Shown here: one piece after another, positions 55,595-64,000 of the stretch
Layout of the letters: each line of letters opens with the position of its first letter
Numbering within the stretch: position 1 is the stretch's first letter
Source: Adiantum capillus-veneris
Taxonomy: Eukaryota; Streptophyta; Polypodiopsida; Polypodiales; Pteridaceae
Length of the DNA: 64,000 bases
Assembly (NCBI GenBank): GCA_014529385.2
Contig: CM043971.1
Coordinates: forward strand, 59,136,209-59,200,208
Reading direction: 5' to 3'
Notes under the pieces: generated by a model
What the model saw: only the letters and a program-made list of their open reading frames with translations
Databases searched by the model: none
Told to the model about the DNA's origin: nothing
Translations under genes and position numbers: made by a program

Positions 55595-55983
55595 ACAAGG
55601 TTTCTCTTTTCTTGCTCAAGAAGGGAGCTTCTCAAGCTAGCTATAAATGATTGGTATTATTAATTGCATGTGAGTAAGTAGAATAGGGATTTTCAGCCTT
55701 GCAGTGCGCCTGCCTTTGTGCAGTTAACGGGGCATCACCGTTGAGAGCTATGGTCTAAATAGTGGAGTCCTACGGGGCTTGCCTACGGCTTAACCACTAT
55801 TGAGCTATTAGAAGCTTGGCAGGAGCCGGTGCTGTTTTGGTGTTGAATGACCCTCTCTTCTATTCCTTGCAATTATTGGTATTCGAGCCACGGGTACAGT
55901 ACTTGAGTTCTTTTTCTAAAGGGGAAAAGAGGAGTAGCAACTAGGGGTTGCACCTAAAAAGTTTACACCTAAAAGTTGTTAGA
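55595..55983 (+). other. untranslated leader of the gypsy element
   Basis: About 390 bases between primer site and Gag ATG. No ORF of note. Confidence 0.5.
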
Positions 55984-57545
55984 ATGGCTGACAATAGTAA
56001 AGAAAGTGAAATTAATGTTGATAACTTTGATTTTGCGAATGAGCAGGCTACTAATGATGCCCCGATGCTTGTTAACTATCTTGTTTTTAGGCTTCAACAA
56101 GCCATGGGCTATCCATCCCTCCAAAGTGAATTGCAATGACAACTTCGTGCTCATAGGATTCTCCAAGTTCCCCACCACGACGAGAGAACACCTAGGAAGC
56201 CTCCTTGCGACACTTCCAAAAGAGGTCTCTCTCCGATTCGGAAAGAATAAGAGGATCCATACGAAGGGCTCAAAACTTTTCTCCTTGATGATGCATCTCC
56301 TTCTCAAAGGAGAAATCAAGAGCCTCCACCAAAGGAACGAGAAAGAAGTGAGTCTCCCACCACCTCGATGGAGATGGATCCACAAAGACGGTGGGCTAAA
56401 CGCTCTCCATCACCTCCAAAATGGAGAAGACCGTTGCATACTTCTCCACACCATACTTCAAAGAGGGATGACAAAAGACAAGAGAAGAAAAAGGCAAGAA
56501 CTAAGGTGAGAAAGAGGTCACCCTCTTCTTCATCCTCTTCCTCTTATGAAAGTGATGGTGAAGACAACGAAGATCAAGGCAAGAAAAAGGCGAGAAAGAG
56601 GTCACCCTCTTCTCCATCTTCCTCAAATTCTTCATCTTCTGAAGAAAGTGATGGTGCAACCTTAGAACCATCAAAGAGAAGAGGCCATAGGAAATCCTAT
56701 GCCGCGTGGAAAAAGGTCATCCAAGCTCAAGAAGTTTAAAGAGGGAGGGAAGAGCATCTCTTTCCTTACCTACAATGGCACTTTTGGTGCTATGGACAAA
56801 GTCTTGGCCTTTATCCAACAGTTCAATGTGGCGTTTGGAGATGAGGGCTTCATGGAGTCCTCTAAGCTACGCCATGTAGCTATGCACTTTCAAAAGTCCG
56901 CCAGACAATGGTGTTCTAGCCTAGGGGCCAACGGTGAAGCTCCACAAACATGGAAAGCTTTAAGAGCTTCCATTATGAAGCAATTTTTGTCCACCGATGC
57001 CAAAGACAAAGTACTCACCGAATGGTGAAGCTTGAAGCTCTCTCCCTATGAATCCATCTACAAATATATATGTAGACAAGTTTTGGGACCTACAACTCAA
57101 AGCCACTATCTTCAAAAAGTTGGATTTTGGAGAGAAAAAGCAACAATTTTGTGTGGGCTTAACTGAAGAAATGGCGGAGTATGTCAACTCCCAAAGCCCA
57201 TGCACCATATCGGCGGTTATACACCATACTATGGTGGCCTCTCAAATCAATTTCCAAACGGGGGCTAAAAGAAATTCTAAGCCCACGGAAAACAAGGGTT
57301 CTAATGGGAAGGACAATGTCCAAAAGTCTCCTAAGGGCAACTCCTAATGAGCCTAATGGGAAGGACAATGTCCAAAAGTCTCCTAAGGGCAACTCCAACA
57401 GAGCTAAAGAGAAGGGAGTTTACAAAGGAAAAAATAAACTCTCTCCTGAAGAGCTTGAGCATTATCGCAAGGATAATCGTTGTTTCAAGTGCGGTGAGCA
57501 AGGGCATGCGTACTGCACTTGTCCCCCAAAAGAACACCCGCCATG
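55984..57545 (+). pseudogene. gag: gypsy Gag with an SR-like N-terminal region
   Basis: ATG at 55984 (MADNSKESEINVDNFDFANE). Stops at about 56137 and 56248. The region 56368-56690 is rich in Arg, Lys and Ser-Pro, with two similar blocks (VRKRSPSSSSSSS and ARKRSPSSPSSSNSSSSEES), resembling an SR domain. The frame shifts near 56700 into the Gag core (FGAMDKVLAFIQQFN, ARQWCSSLGANGEAPQTWKA) and again near 57066 (VDKFWDLQLKATIFKKLDF). A tandem duplication at 57303-57398 adds a stop. The zinc knuckle CFKCGEQGHAYCTC is at 57481-57522. Confidence 0.8.
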
Positions 57546-58185
57546 AGCCTCCTAGAGCTACCTTGGTCGAAATCCAAGAGGAGGAAAATCATCACAAAGG
57601 ATCTCCTCTATGCCATGCTTGGGGAAAGGTAAGAGAATATGATGCTTTTATTCTCTTTGACCCTGGTTTATATCTATAGATTTGGCCACCAAGCTAGGCA
57701 TACAAGCCTACAAGATGGGATTTGTCCTACCCGCAGATGGTGCTTTCAAGGGGAAAGAAGCTTCAGTCACTCCCTTAATCCAGAAATTGAGGCTCCATGT
57801 ACAAAGCTATGTGGACAAAGAGGACTTCTTTATCTCTCCTCTCAAGCATGAGGATGTAATCCTAGGGGCACCATGGTTTGATCACATGGCTGCCAATGTT
57901 AAATTCCCTGAAAGCAGAATCTTTAAGTTCAGGGAAAAAGATAGGTATATAGATGCTAAGGAAATGGGTAACACTATACCCATTGTACATACACAACCTT
58001 TCAACAAGTCAATAAAGAGCTCTATTTCTGTGTACATGATTTTTGTTAAAGATTCTCAAAATGAGCTTAATGTTTTAGCAAAAGAAAATATTCACAACCA
58101 AAAGGAATTAGAGTTATCCAATTTTCTCAAGGGGTTTCAAGATGTCTTTATTGACGGCATCCCTTGTGATCTATCCCCTAAATGA
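57546..58185 (+). pseudogene. pol: gypsy aspartic protease
   Basis: The active site is at 57644-57667 (AFILFDPG), with Asp-Pro-Gly instead of Asp-Ser-Gly. The residues that usually follow are lost in a small deletion, with a stop and frame change at about 57670-57682. The rest is in the next frame: LATKLGIQAYKMGF, then VILGAPWFDHMAANVKF. TGA at 58183 ends the frame, which continues open downstream into RT. Confidence 0.75.
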
Positions 58186-59328
58186 GGCAATGATGAACAT
58201 GCAATTGAACTTCTTCTAGGAAGTTCACCGCCTAACAAACCTCCTTATAGAGTTTCTCAAGCTCAAAAAGAAGAGATTATGCGGCAAGTGCATGAGTTAG
58301 TTGAGAAGGGCATGGTTAGGCCTATCTCATCTCCATTTTGTTCTCCTATGCTACTAGTGCAAAAGAAAGACGGCACATATCGTACGTGTGTCAACTATAG
58401 AGCACCAAATAGGATCACTATCAAAAATAGGTTTCCCGTTCCATGGGTGGAAGACCTATTTGATAAGCTACAAGGGTCCACCTACTTCAGTAGGATTGAC
58501 CTAAAAAGTGGCTATCATCAAATAAGGATAGTTGATCAAGACATTGTAAAGACCGTATTTCGCACTACGTTTGGTCTTTACAAATACATTGTCATGCCTT
58601 TTGGCTTGACCAATGCACCAACCACATTCAACCGCTTGATGGAGAAGCTATTCAGGCCTCACCGAACCTTTACTGGAGTGTTCTTTGATGATATCATCAC
58701 TTACTCTAATTCATTAGAAAAACACAAGAAACACCTCTAGGTAATATTTCAAGTTCTAAGAGAGAATAAACTTTATGTTAAGCGAAAGAAAAGTGAATTT
58801 TTCTTACAAGAGATTCAATATTTAGGTCACATTATTTCTCAAGATGGCATTCAAATGGATCCATCAAAATTAGAGGTAATAAAAAGATGGCCTAAACCAA
58901 GGAATCTTCATGAGTTAAGAAGCTTTATAGGTATGTGTGCATACTATAGACGCTTCATAGAAAAGTTCTCACTGATAGCAAGACCATTACATGACCCAAC
59001 AAAGAAAAATGTTAGGTACACATGGTCTGCCAAGGAGAACAACGCTTTCAAAAAGCTTATCTCTCAACCTGTGCTTACATTATCGGATCTCTCAAAGCCA
59101 TTTGAGGTCCAATGTGATGCTTGTGGTGATTGCCTTGGAGGTGTTTTGCTTCAAGAAGGGCACGCCATAGGCTATGAAAGTCAAAGGGTCGACCCTGTTG
59201 AGCAAGCTCTAGGCATATATGAAAGGGAACTCCTCGCAGTTCTACATGCCTTAGACTCATGGAAGAACTATTTATTGGGGACTCCTTTCATTCTGCGAAC
59301 AGATACCAAAGTCTTAAGTACTTCATGA
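58186..59328 (+). pseudogene. pol: gypsy reverse transcriptase and RNase H
   Basis: ELVEKGMVRPISSPFCSPML, then YRTCVNYRAPNRITIKNRFP, VMPFGLTNAPTTFNRLM and the catalytic VFFDDIITYS (about 58675). TAG at 58738 falls where related RTs have Gln. The same frame continues with LGHIISQDGI, CAYYRRFIEKFS and the RNase H start FEVQCDACGDCLGGVL. A one-base loss near 59303 ends the frame. Confidence 0.88.
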
Positions 59329-59645
59329 CACAGACCAAGCTCTCTGACAAACAAATGAGGTGGGAAAACTTTCTTTTGAAATTTCATTTTCATATTGGTC
59401 ACATTGCTGGCAAGCATAATCAAGTAGCCTATGCACTCTCAAGACGGCCGAGAGTGAATGTGGTTTCCATAGCAACTCACAATGATCTATCTTCTATGAT
59501 AGATGAGTATGCTATTGATCCCGATTTTAGAGATGTGATTTCAGCCCTTGCACTAGGGAAGAAAGAGGAATCTTTACTTTACAAGATGATTATCTTGTCT
59601 ATGGCAATAGACTATGTGTTACTAGCTCACTACGTGAGAAAGTAA
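59290..59645 (+). pseudogene. pol: gypsy RNase H end and tether
   Basis: After the frameshift the text continues with QSLKYFMTQTKLSDKQMRWE and HIGHIAGKHNQVAYALSRRP. The usual catalytic Asp of N-x-x-AD-ALSR is Tyr here (VAYALSRR). A tether of unclear sequence follows to 59645. Confidence 0.75.
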
Positions 59646-60667
59646 TGTATGATCTCATGCTCCTCCTTATGCAGGGCATAGAGGGATTCAGTCTACCCTA
59701 AAAGGGATTGAAACATATTTCTATTGGCCTACCATGAAAGCAAACATATAAGAGTATGTTTCTAAATGTGTGGTATGCCAAAAGACGAAGTTTGATAGAG
59801 GGAAGCAACCTGGATTGCTTCAATCTTTGCCAATCCCTAATTCACCATGGGAGAGCATATCCATAGATTTTATCTTTGGATTGCCTAAGTCTATCCATGG
59901 GAATATGGGAATATGGACGATAGTAGACAGGTTCAGTAAACAAGCTCATTTTATACCTATCAAAAAGACTATCAAAGCCCATCAAATGGCAACCCTCTTC
60001 ATTTCACAAATCTTCAAGTACCATGGCTTACCAATGTCCATGGTGTCGGATAGAGATCCTAGAATGACCAGTAATTTTTGGAAGGGTGTCTTTAAGAATT
60101 TAGGAACAAGGCTAAATTTCTCTTCGGCCTATCACCCGCAAATGGATGTCCAAAGTGAAATAGCTAACCTAACAATTCTCGATCTACTAAAAGCCTATAT
60201 AACGGAAGTAGATCAAAGATCCCAACGGGAGAAGTACTTACCCTTACTGGAGTATGCTTACAATACCACTGTACATACTTCCGTAGGAAAAGCATCTTTT
60301 GAGGTAATAGAGGGAAGATCAAAAAGTCCCTTGCTACTTAAGGTACACGGGAAGATCTTCGATGCAAATGAGTATAGCAGAGACCTACAAGAATATTTCC
60401 AAAAGATTAAGGATGCCATCTCTATCTCAAAGCAAAGGAAAAAGGCTGATGCTGACAAGCACAAAAGAGCCCAAGCCTTTAATGAAAATGATTGGGTCTT
60501 ACTCAAATTTTCCAAGGCTCGATTAAGGCACACAACGGGCAAGAATCCTACGGGACACCAAAAGTACTATGCTAAGTTAGCAAAAAGGTACTATGGTCCC
60601 TTCCAGATTCTTAGGCCAATCAATGAGATGGCCTATCAACTCAAGTTGCCCAACCATTGGCTCATAC
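59646..60667 (+). pseudogene. pol: gypsy integrase, interrupted at its C-terminus
   Basis: The zinc module HAPPYAGHRGIQSTLK...CVVCQ is at about 59662-59780, with one TAA inside. The core is open from 59752: SIDFIFGLPKS, VSDRDPRMTSNFW and QSEIANLTILDLL carry the three catalytic acids. KRYYGPFQILRPINEMAYQL and LPNHWLI are the usual SH3-like end. At codon 60664-60666 the frame runs into the fold-back element and gains 18 foreign codons. The original continuation resumes at 62071. Confidence 0.88.
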
Positions 60668-62068
60668 CATTAGGAGATTTCGGAGGTCTTTTGGATGGCC
60701 TTTTGGTAGAGAGAGGAAAATAAGCTCCTCTAATGAGAGAAGAGCCTACGTTACGTAGAAAAATAGATTGATATTAACAAAAATATAAAAGGTGTCCCTC
60801 TCACCATTTAATAATCTAGTGGTCCTTGAAGACGAGCACTCTCTTTTATTTAATGCGAGCACCTTTTTCAGAAGGTAGATGCGGTGCATTTGATACGGGA
60901 TACGTCATCACTAGAACTCAAAAAGTCACAAAACTATCAAGTGGTGGAAGATTTTAAAACTTTTGATACTGCCAATGCGTCCGGAACACACATATCTCAT
61001 AGAAATGAATGTCCAATTGCCTCGCTTAGACATCCAAAGAGGCCAAAAATGTCAAACACCCTTAAAAGAACATTTTACTAACAGCGCGCGTGGGGGCATT
61101 TCAAAATTTTGGAATGCCTCCTCGCGCTGTTAGTAAAAAGGCCCTTTTTCCCTCTTTTTAGGGAGCTTTTTGAGAGGAAAATGTCAAAAAACCTCTAAAA
61201 AGGGGCTTTTTGGAAAGATAAGTGTCCAAAAATCACTAAAAAGAGCTTTGTACTAACGGCGCGCGAGGGGGCATTCCAAAATTTTGGAATGCCTCCTCGC
61301 GCGCCGTTAGAAAAAAGGCCCTTTTTTCCTCTTTTTAGGGAGCTTTTTGAGAGGAAAATGTTTAAAAACCTCTAAAAAGGGGCTTTTTGGAAAGATAAGT
61401 GTCCAAAAATCACTAAAAAAAGCTTTGTACTAACGGCGCGCGAGGGGGCATTCCAAAATTTTGGAATGCCTCCTCGCGCGCCGTTAGTAAAAAGACCCTT
61501 TTTTCTTTTTTTTAGGGAGCTTTTTGAGAGGAAAATGTCCAAAAACCTCTAAAAAGGGGCTTTTTGGAAAGATAAGTGTCCAAAACCCCCAAAAATGGTC
61601 TTTGTACTAACGGCGCGCAGAGGGGTATTCTAAAATTTTAGAATGCCTCCTCGCGCGCCTTTAGTAAAAAGCCCATTTTTGGGGGTTTTTTGATATTTTT
61701 TGCCTCTCCGGATGTCGGAATGAGACAAGTAGACATTTGTTTTTAAGGTATTTTGGCGTTCCGGATGCATTGGTGGTGTCAAAATCCTCAAAATCTATCA
61801 CTATTTTACAGTTTGTGACTTTTCAACTTTCAGTGATGACGTAAGCTGCATTGAATGCGCCGCACCTGCCTCCTGAAAAAGACGCTCGCATTAAATAAAA
61901 AAGTGACCGTTTTCAAGGACGATTGGGAATATAAATCTACTTTTCAGAGTGTCTGGTTGTCCTTTTGGACGTACTCACAAGGTGCAAGTGCATTTTAAAA
62001 AAAGTTTCTAGAGAGAGAAATACAATTTCTTACAAGGCCCTCCAAATGACCTCCGAAATTTTCTAATG
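60668..62068. mobile_element. fold-back (long inverted repeat) element, 1401 bp
   Basis: Termini CATTAGGAGATTTCGGAGG and, on the other strand, CATTAGAAAATTTCGGAGG begin imperfect inverted arms of about 390 bp (60668-61060 and 61680-62068). Shared blocks inside the arms include TTATTTAATGCGAGC, GTCATCACT, AAAGTCACAAA, CAATGCGTCCGGAAC and GACATCC in mirror order. The centre is a tandem array of palindromes (61078-61664). No ORF. It sits in the integrase: host bases ATAC on the left and ACAAT on the right rejoin in frame to give the expected Ile-His-Asn. So either no target duplication, or at most a 2-bp AC, is present. Confidence 0.88.
61078..61664. repeat. four tandem units, each with a ~58-bp near-perfect palindrome
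   Basis: Palindromes at 61078-61133, 61253-61310, 61430-61487 and 61607-61664, spaced 175, 177 and 177 bp. Each starts CTAAC(G/A)GCGCGC and is centred on CATTCCAAAATTTTGGAATG or a variant, with GC-rich outer arms that differ by a single mismatch in copies 2 and 3. The spacers repeat too (GGGAGCTTTTTGAGAGG, then GGAAAGATAAGTGTCC). Confidence 0.95.
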
Positions 62069-62340
62069 ACAATGCTTTCCATGTGAGCCTATTAAAGCCT
62101 TACAAAGGAGATCCAATTCAAGAACCAACTAATGAAGACCCACCGGAGATTGAGGACCAAGAAGAGATGCTGCAGCCCAAGTCCATTCTCCGACATGAAG
62201 ACAAGGTACTAAGAGGTCATGGTAAGACTATCTGACGGTATCTTATTAAGTTTAAAGATTATCCTTTTGAAGATGCTAGATGAATGCAAGGCATACAATG
62301 AAAGGATAACCTAAACCTTGTCAATGCTTACAATGCTTCC
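62069..62340 (+). pseudogene. pol: gypsy integrase C-terminus with chromodomain-like segment
   Basis: The frame resumes with NAFHVSLLKPYKGDPIQEP, the sequence that normally follows NHWLIH. An acidic linker follows, then ILRHEDKVLRGHGKT and RYLIKFKDYPFEDAR, which has the shape of a chromodomain (YLVKWKGxxxEDATW). Two TGA stops fall at positions where Arg and Trp are expected. Confidence 0.75.
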
Positions 62341-62597
62341 CAAGAGTAAGAAAATGTACAAATGTTAAAAATGAACAAAGTTTTTGTCTTATAAGACTCT
62401 TGTTTTCTTTATTGTTCACAAATGTGAAGTAGTTTGTTTGGTAGATCAAGTTTGCCAAATGGACTAGTCATCCATTCTGGAATGATGTCGTAGGGTAACA
62501 TAGGGACCCTCTACCCGCTAGGAAAAAGGACTAATGAATATGCTTGATCTTCTCTACCCCATAGTCCAGGACGACTATGATTTCAAGAGAGAAGTAA
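62341..62597 (+). other. 3' untranslated region and polypurine tract
   Basis: Non-coding. TTTCAAGAGAGAAG at 62581-62594 is the probable polypurine tract before the 3' LTR. Confidence 0.55.
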
Positions 62598-62862
62598 TAT
62601 CATAATGATCAATATCTAGTTCTCCTAAATGATTTTCTCATGTTAAACTGATCATTTAATATGGAGAAGCGCACCAGTGGGCTTAAAAGACCCTAAGTTT
62701 CAGCCCATTAAGACTTCCAAAATGCTAAGGTTCCAAAATTCAAAGGCTCTGTCCAAAGGTCAAAAGCCTAGGGAATTGGATGCTTTGTGTGTGTGTCCCA
62801 TAAATCTTCCACCATCCCTACATAGGAGGGGGCAAGCCCTAGAAGTAGGAGATGAAAGAGAA

Positions 62863-62938
<76 letters not shown>

Positions 62939-63850
62939 GCTCCCTTTACACAAAGGGAATGAGGGACACATGTCAGCTCCCTAGCCCAGATGCCCACAAG
63001 GTGTACTCAATTCCTATTGGATGGCCTTGGAGGTGTAAGAACCAATAAGAATTAAGCTCTCTAGAAGACTATTGGATAGTCTCCCAAGGGGTCCGATGAG
63101 CATTCAACAGCCCAATGGCTTGCCTGATTCCTATTGGCCAGGAGGCAAAGGGGTCCAATGAGAGTTTAGTTGAATTAAATAATTACCTAAATCTCTCACA
63201 AAAGGGGAATGGGGGACACATGTCTGAAGGCTATCACTTATAATGCTGCTTATTTCCATTGGCTAGGCCTGGGGAGGTCCAATAGGGCTATAGCATGAGC
63301 ATTTAGCAAGGAGGGTCGACCAAGAGAGAGGGGGGGCTGATTTTTGCAAGCATTATCACACACACACACTCACACAATCACTGTGTGAAGCAAAGAAGAC
63401 TCTCTCTCCTTCTCAAGCTCTAATGGAAAGCTTACCACCTACTCCAAGCTTGTGAGAAGGGAGGCCTACACCAACAACTCTTGGCTTTGTGATGCAAATC
63501 CAACCAAGACCCAAGCTTCAATGCATGCTCATCTCCTCTACCATGCTAATTACTAAGCTAAGCTATGCTAATATGAGTGATTATGTGATGAGATGTACAT
63601 ATTTCTTGTAAGAATACTCCTCCTTCCTCTCAATTTACTCTCATACCCCGCTAGCTCTCACCATCTCCGAAGCTGTGTGAGGTCTTGGGTCTGAGACCGT
63701 GAGGGAATTGATGTTGTGTTTGATAAGTGTTTTTCTTAGTGCATGAAGTTTCCATCTTCATTGCACTAGCTAGTATTGAAGGAACACAAAGAATTGTATT
63801 GTAAAATGTCTCTCTTTCATACAAAGCCTTTTGGAGAGGGGACCGGCTCC
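62598..63850 (+). repeat. 3' LTR of the gypsy element, truncated
   Basis: Collinear with 54037-55360. It matches up to GACCGGCTCCA and then changes abruptly to copia gag sequence at 63851. It carries about 45 bp near 62990-63035 that the 5' LTR lacks. Confidence 0.82.
62868..62937. repeat. (AC)35 microsatellite in the 3' LTR
   Basis: About 35 units against about 21 at the same place in the 5' LTR. Confidence 0.95.
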
Positions 63851-64000
63851 ATGCAAGATCTTGGGGATGTAAAGGATGAGCAAGCTCATGCATTGATTGC
63901 GTTGTGTGTGAAGTGGACCATTGTTCCTCACATCCGTTCAACAAAATCTGCAAAATAGGCTTGGGATATTTTGGCTGGTCTTTATGCAAGCCGCAATGAG
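63851..64000 (+). pseudogene. gag: Ty1/copia Gag fragment running off the window
   Basis: The plus frame reads MQDLGDVKDEQAHALIALCV, then PHIRSTKSAK, a TAG, and AWDILAGLYASRNE. The pattern (ALALI...L...AKEAWD.L...Y) is the UBN2-type copia Gag, starting some 50 residues into the protein. It lacks an LTR and primer site at its left edge, so it is a fragment or a recombinant junction. The rest lies beyond 64000. Confidence 0.7.

Larger units (their letters stand above)
54037..64000 (+). mobile_element. Ty3/gypsy element with ~1.5 kb LTRs, itself hit by two insertions
   Basis: 5' LTR 54037-55581, primer site 55583, Gag, protease, RT, RNase H, integrase, chromodomain-like tail, 3' LTR from about 62598. 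The two LTRs are collinear but differ by indels. A fold-back element splits the integrase end (60668-62068), and a copia gag fragment interrupts the 3' LTR at about 63851. Coding parts have many stops and at least four frameshifts. Confidence 0.88.

Noticed and set aside
61078-61664. CRISPR-like array
   Set aside because: Regular spacing and palindromic repeats resemble one, but the spacers are themselves repeats of each other, units are 177 bp, and the setting is a plant transposon.

Overview
This window looks like an intergenic, repeat-saturated stretch of a large land-plant nuclear genome. Nearly all recognisable coding sequence belongs to LTR retrotransposons (Ty3/gypsy and Ty1/copia) with plant-type features: initiator-Met-tRNA primer sites, a chromodomain integrase, and a gypsy pol with a second RNase H. 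The rest is long dinucleotide microsatellites and decayed fragments. I could not support any intact host gene, tRNA or rRNA. A seed-free plant such as a fern is my guess, but nothing here proves it.

Layout. 1-7518: 3' part of a dual-RNase-H Ty3/gypsy element with a probable 3' LTR. 7519-25132: a concatemer of a non-autonomous LTR element, with three ~1.46 kb LTRs (7591, 18614, 23678) and two ~3.6 kb internal regions. These carry one long acidic ORF of no family I recognise and no gag or pol. The first internal region was split by a chromovirus on the minus strand (9689-15622; TSD TTTGC; LTRs differ at 4 of 250 bases). 25133-35056: a decayed minus-strand Ty3/gypsy element that carries a second retropepsin-like domain after the integrase. 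35057-39750 and 44976-45545: unidentified broken coding fragments. One of them is split by a young Ty1/copia element (39751-44970; TSD ACCGT; LTRs differ at 2 of 319 bases). 45600-48900: a (TG)n/(AG)n/(CT)n-rich zone with duplicated blocks. 48900-53400: decayed sequence with weak unidentified ORFs. 53370-54030: an old LTR relative. 54037-64000: another Ty3/gypsy element with 1.5 kb LTRs. Its integrase C-terminus is split by a 1401-bp fold-back element (60668-62068) holding four tandem ~58-bp palindromes every 175-177 bp. A copia gag fragment breaks into its 3' LTR at the window edge.

How it fits together. The order of insertion can be read from nesting: old gypsy and unknown sequences first, then the tandem non-autonomous element, then the chromovirus; the copia element and the fold-back element went separately into other old sequence. 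Stop codons in the non-autonomous ORF are almost all C-to-T changes when the two copies are compared, as expected for methylated, silenced DNA. The most novel objects are the fold-back element with its hairpin array, the non-autonomous LTR family with its repeat-bearing ORF, and the gypsy element with a post-integrase protease domain.
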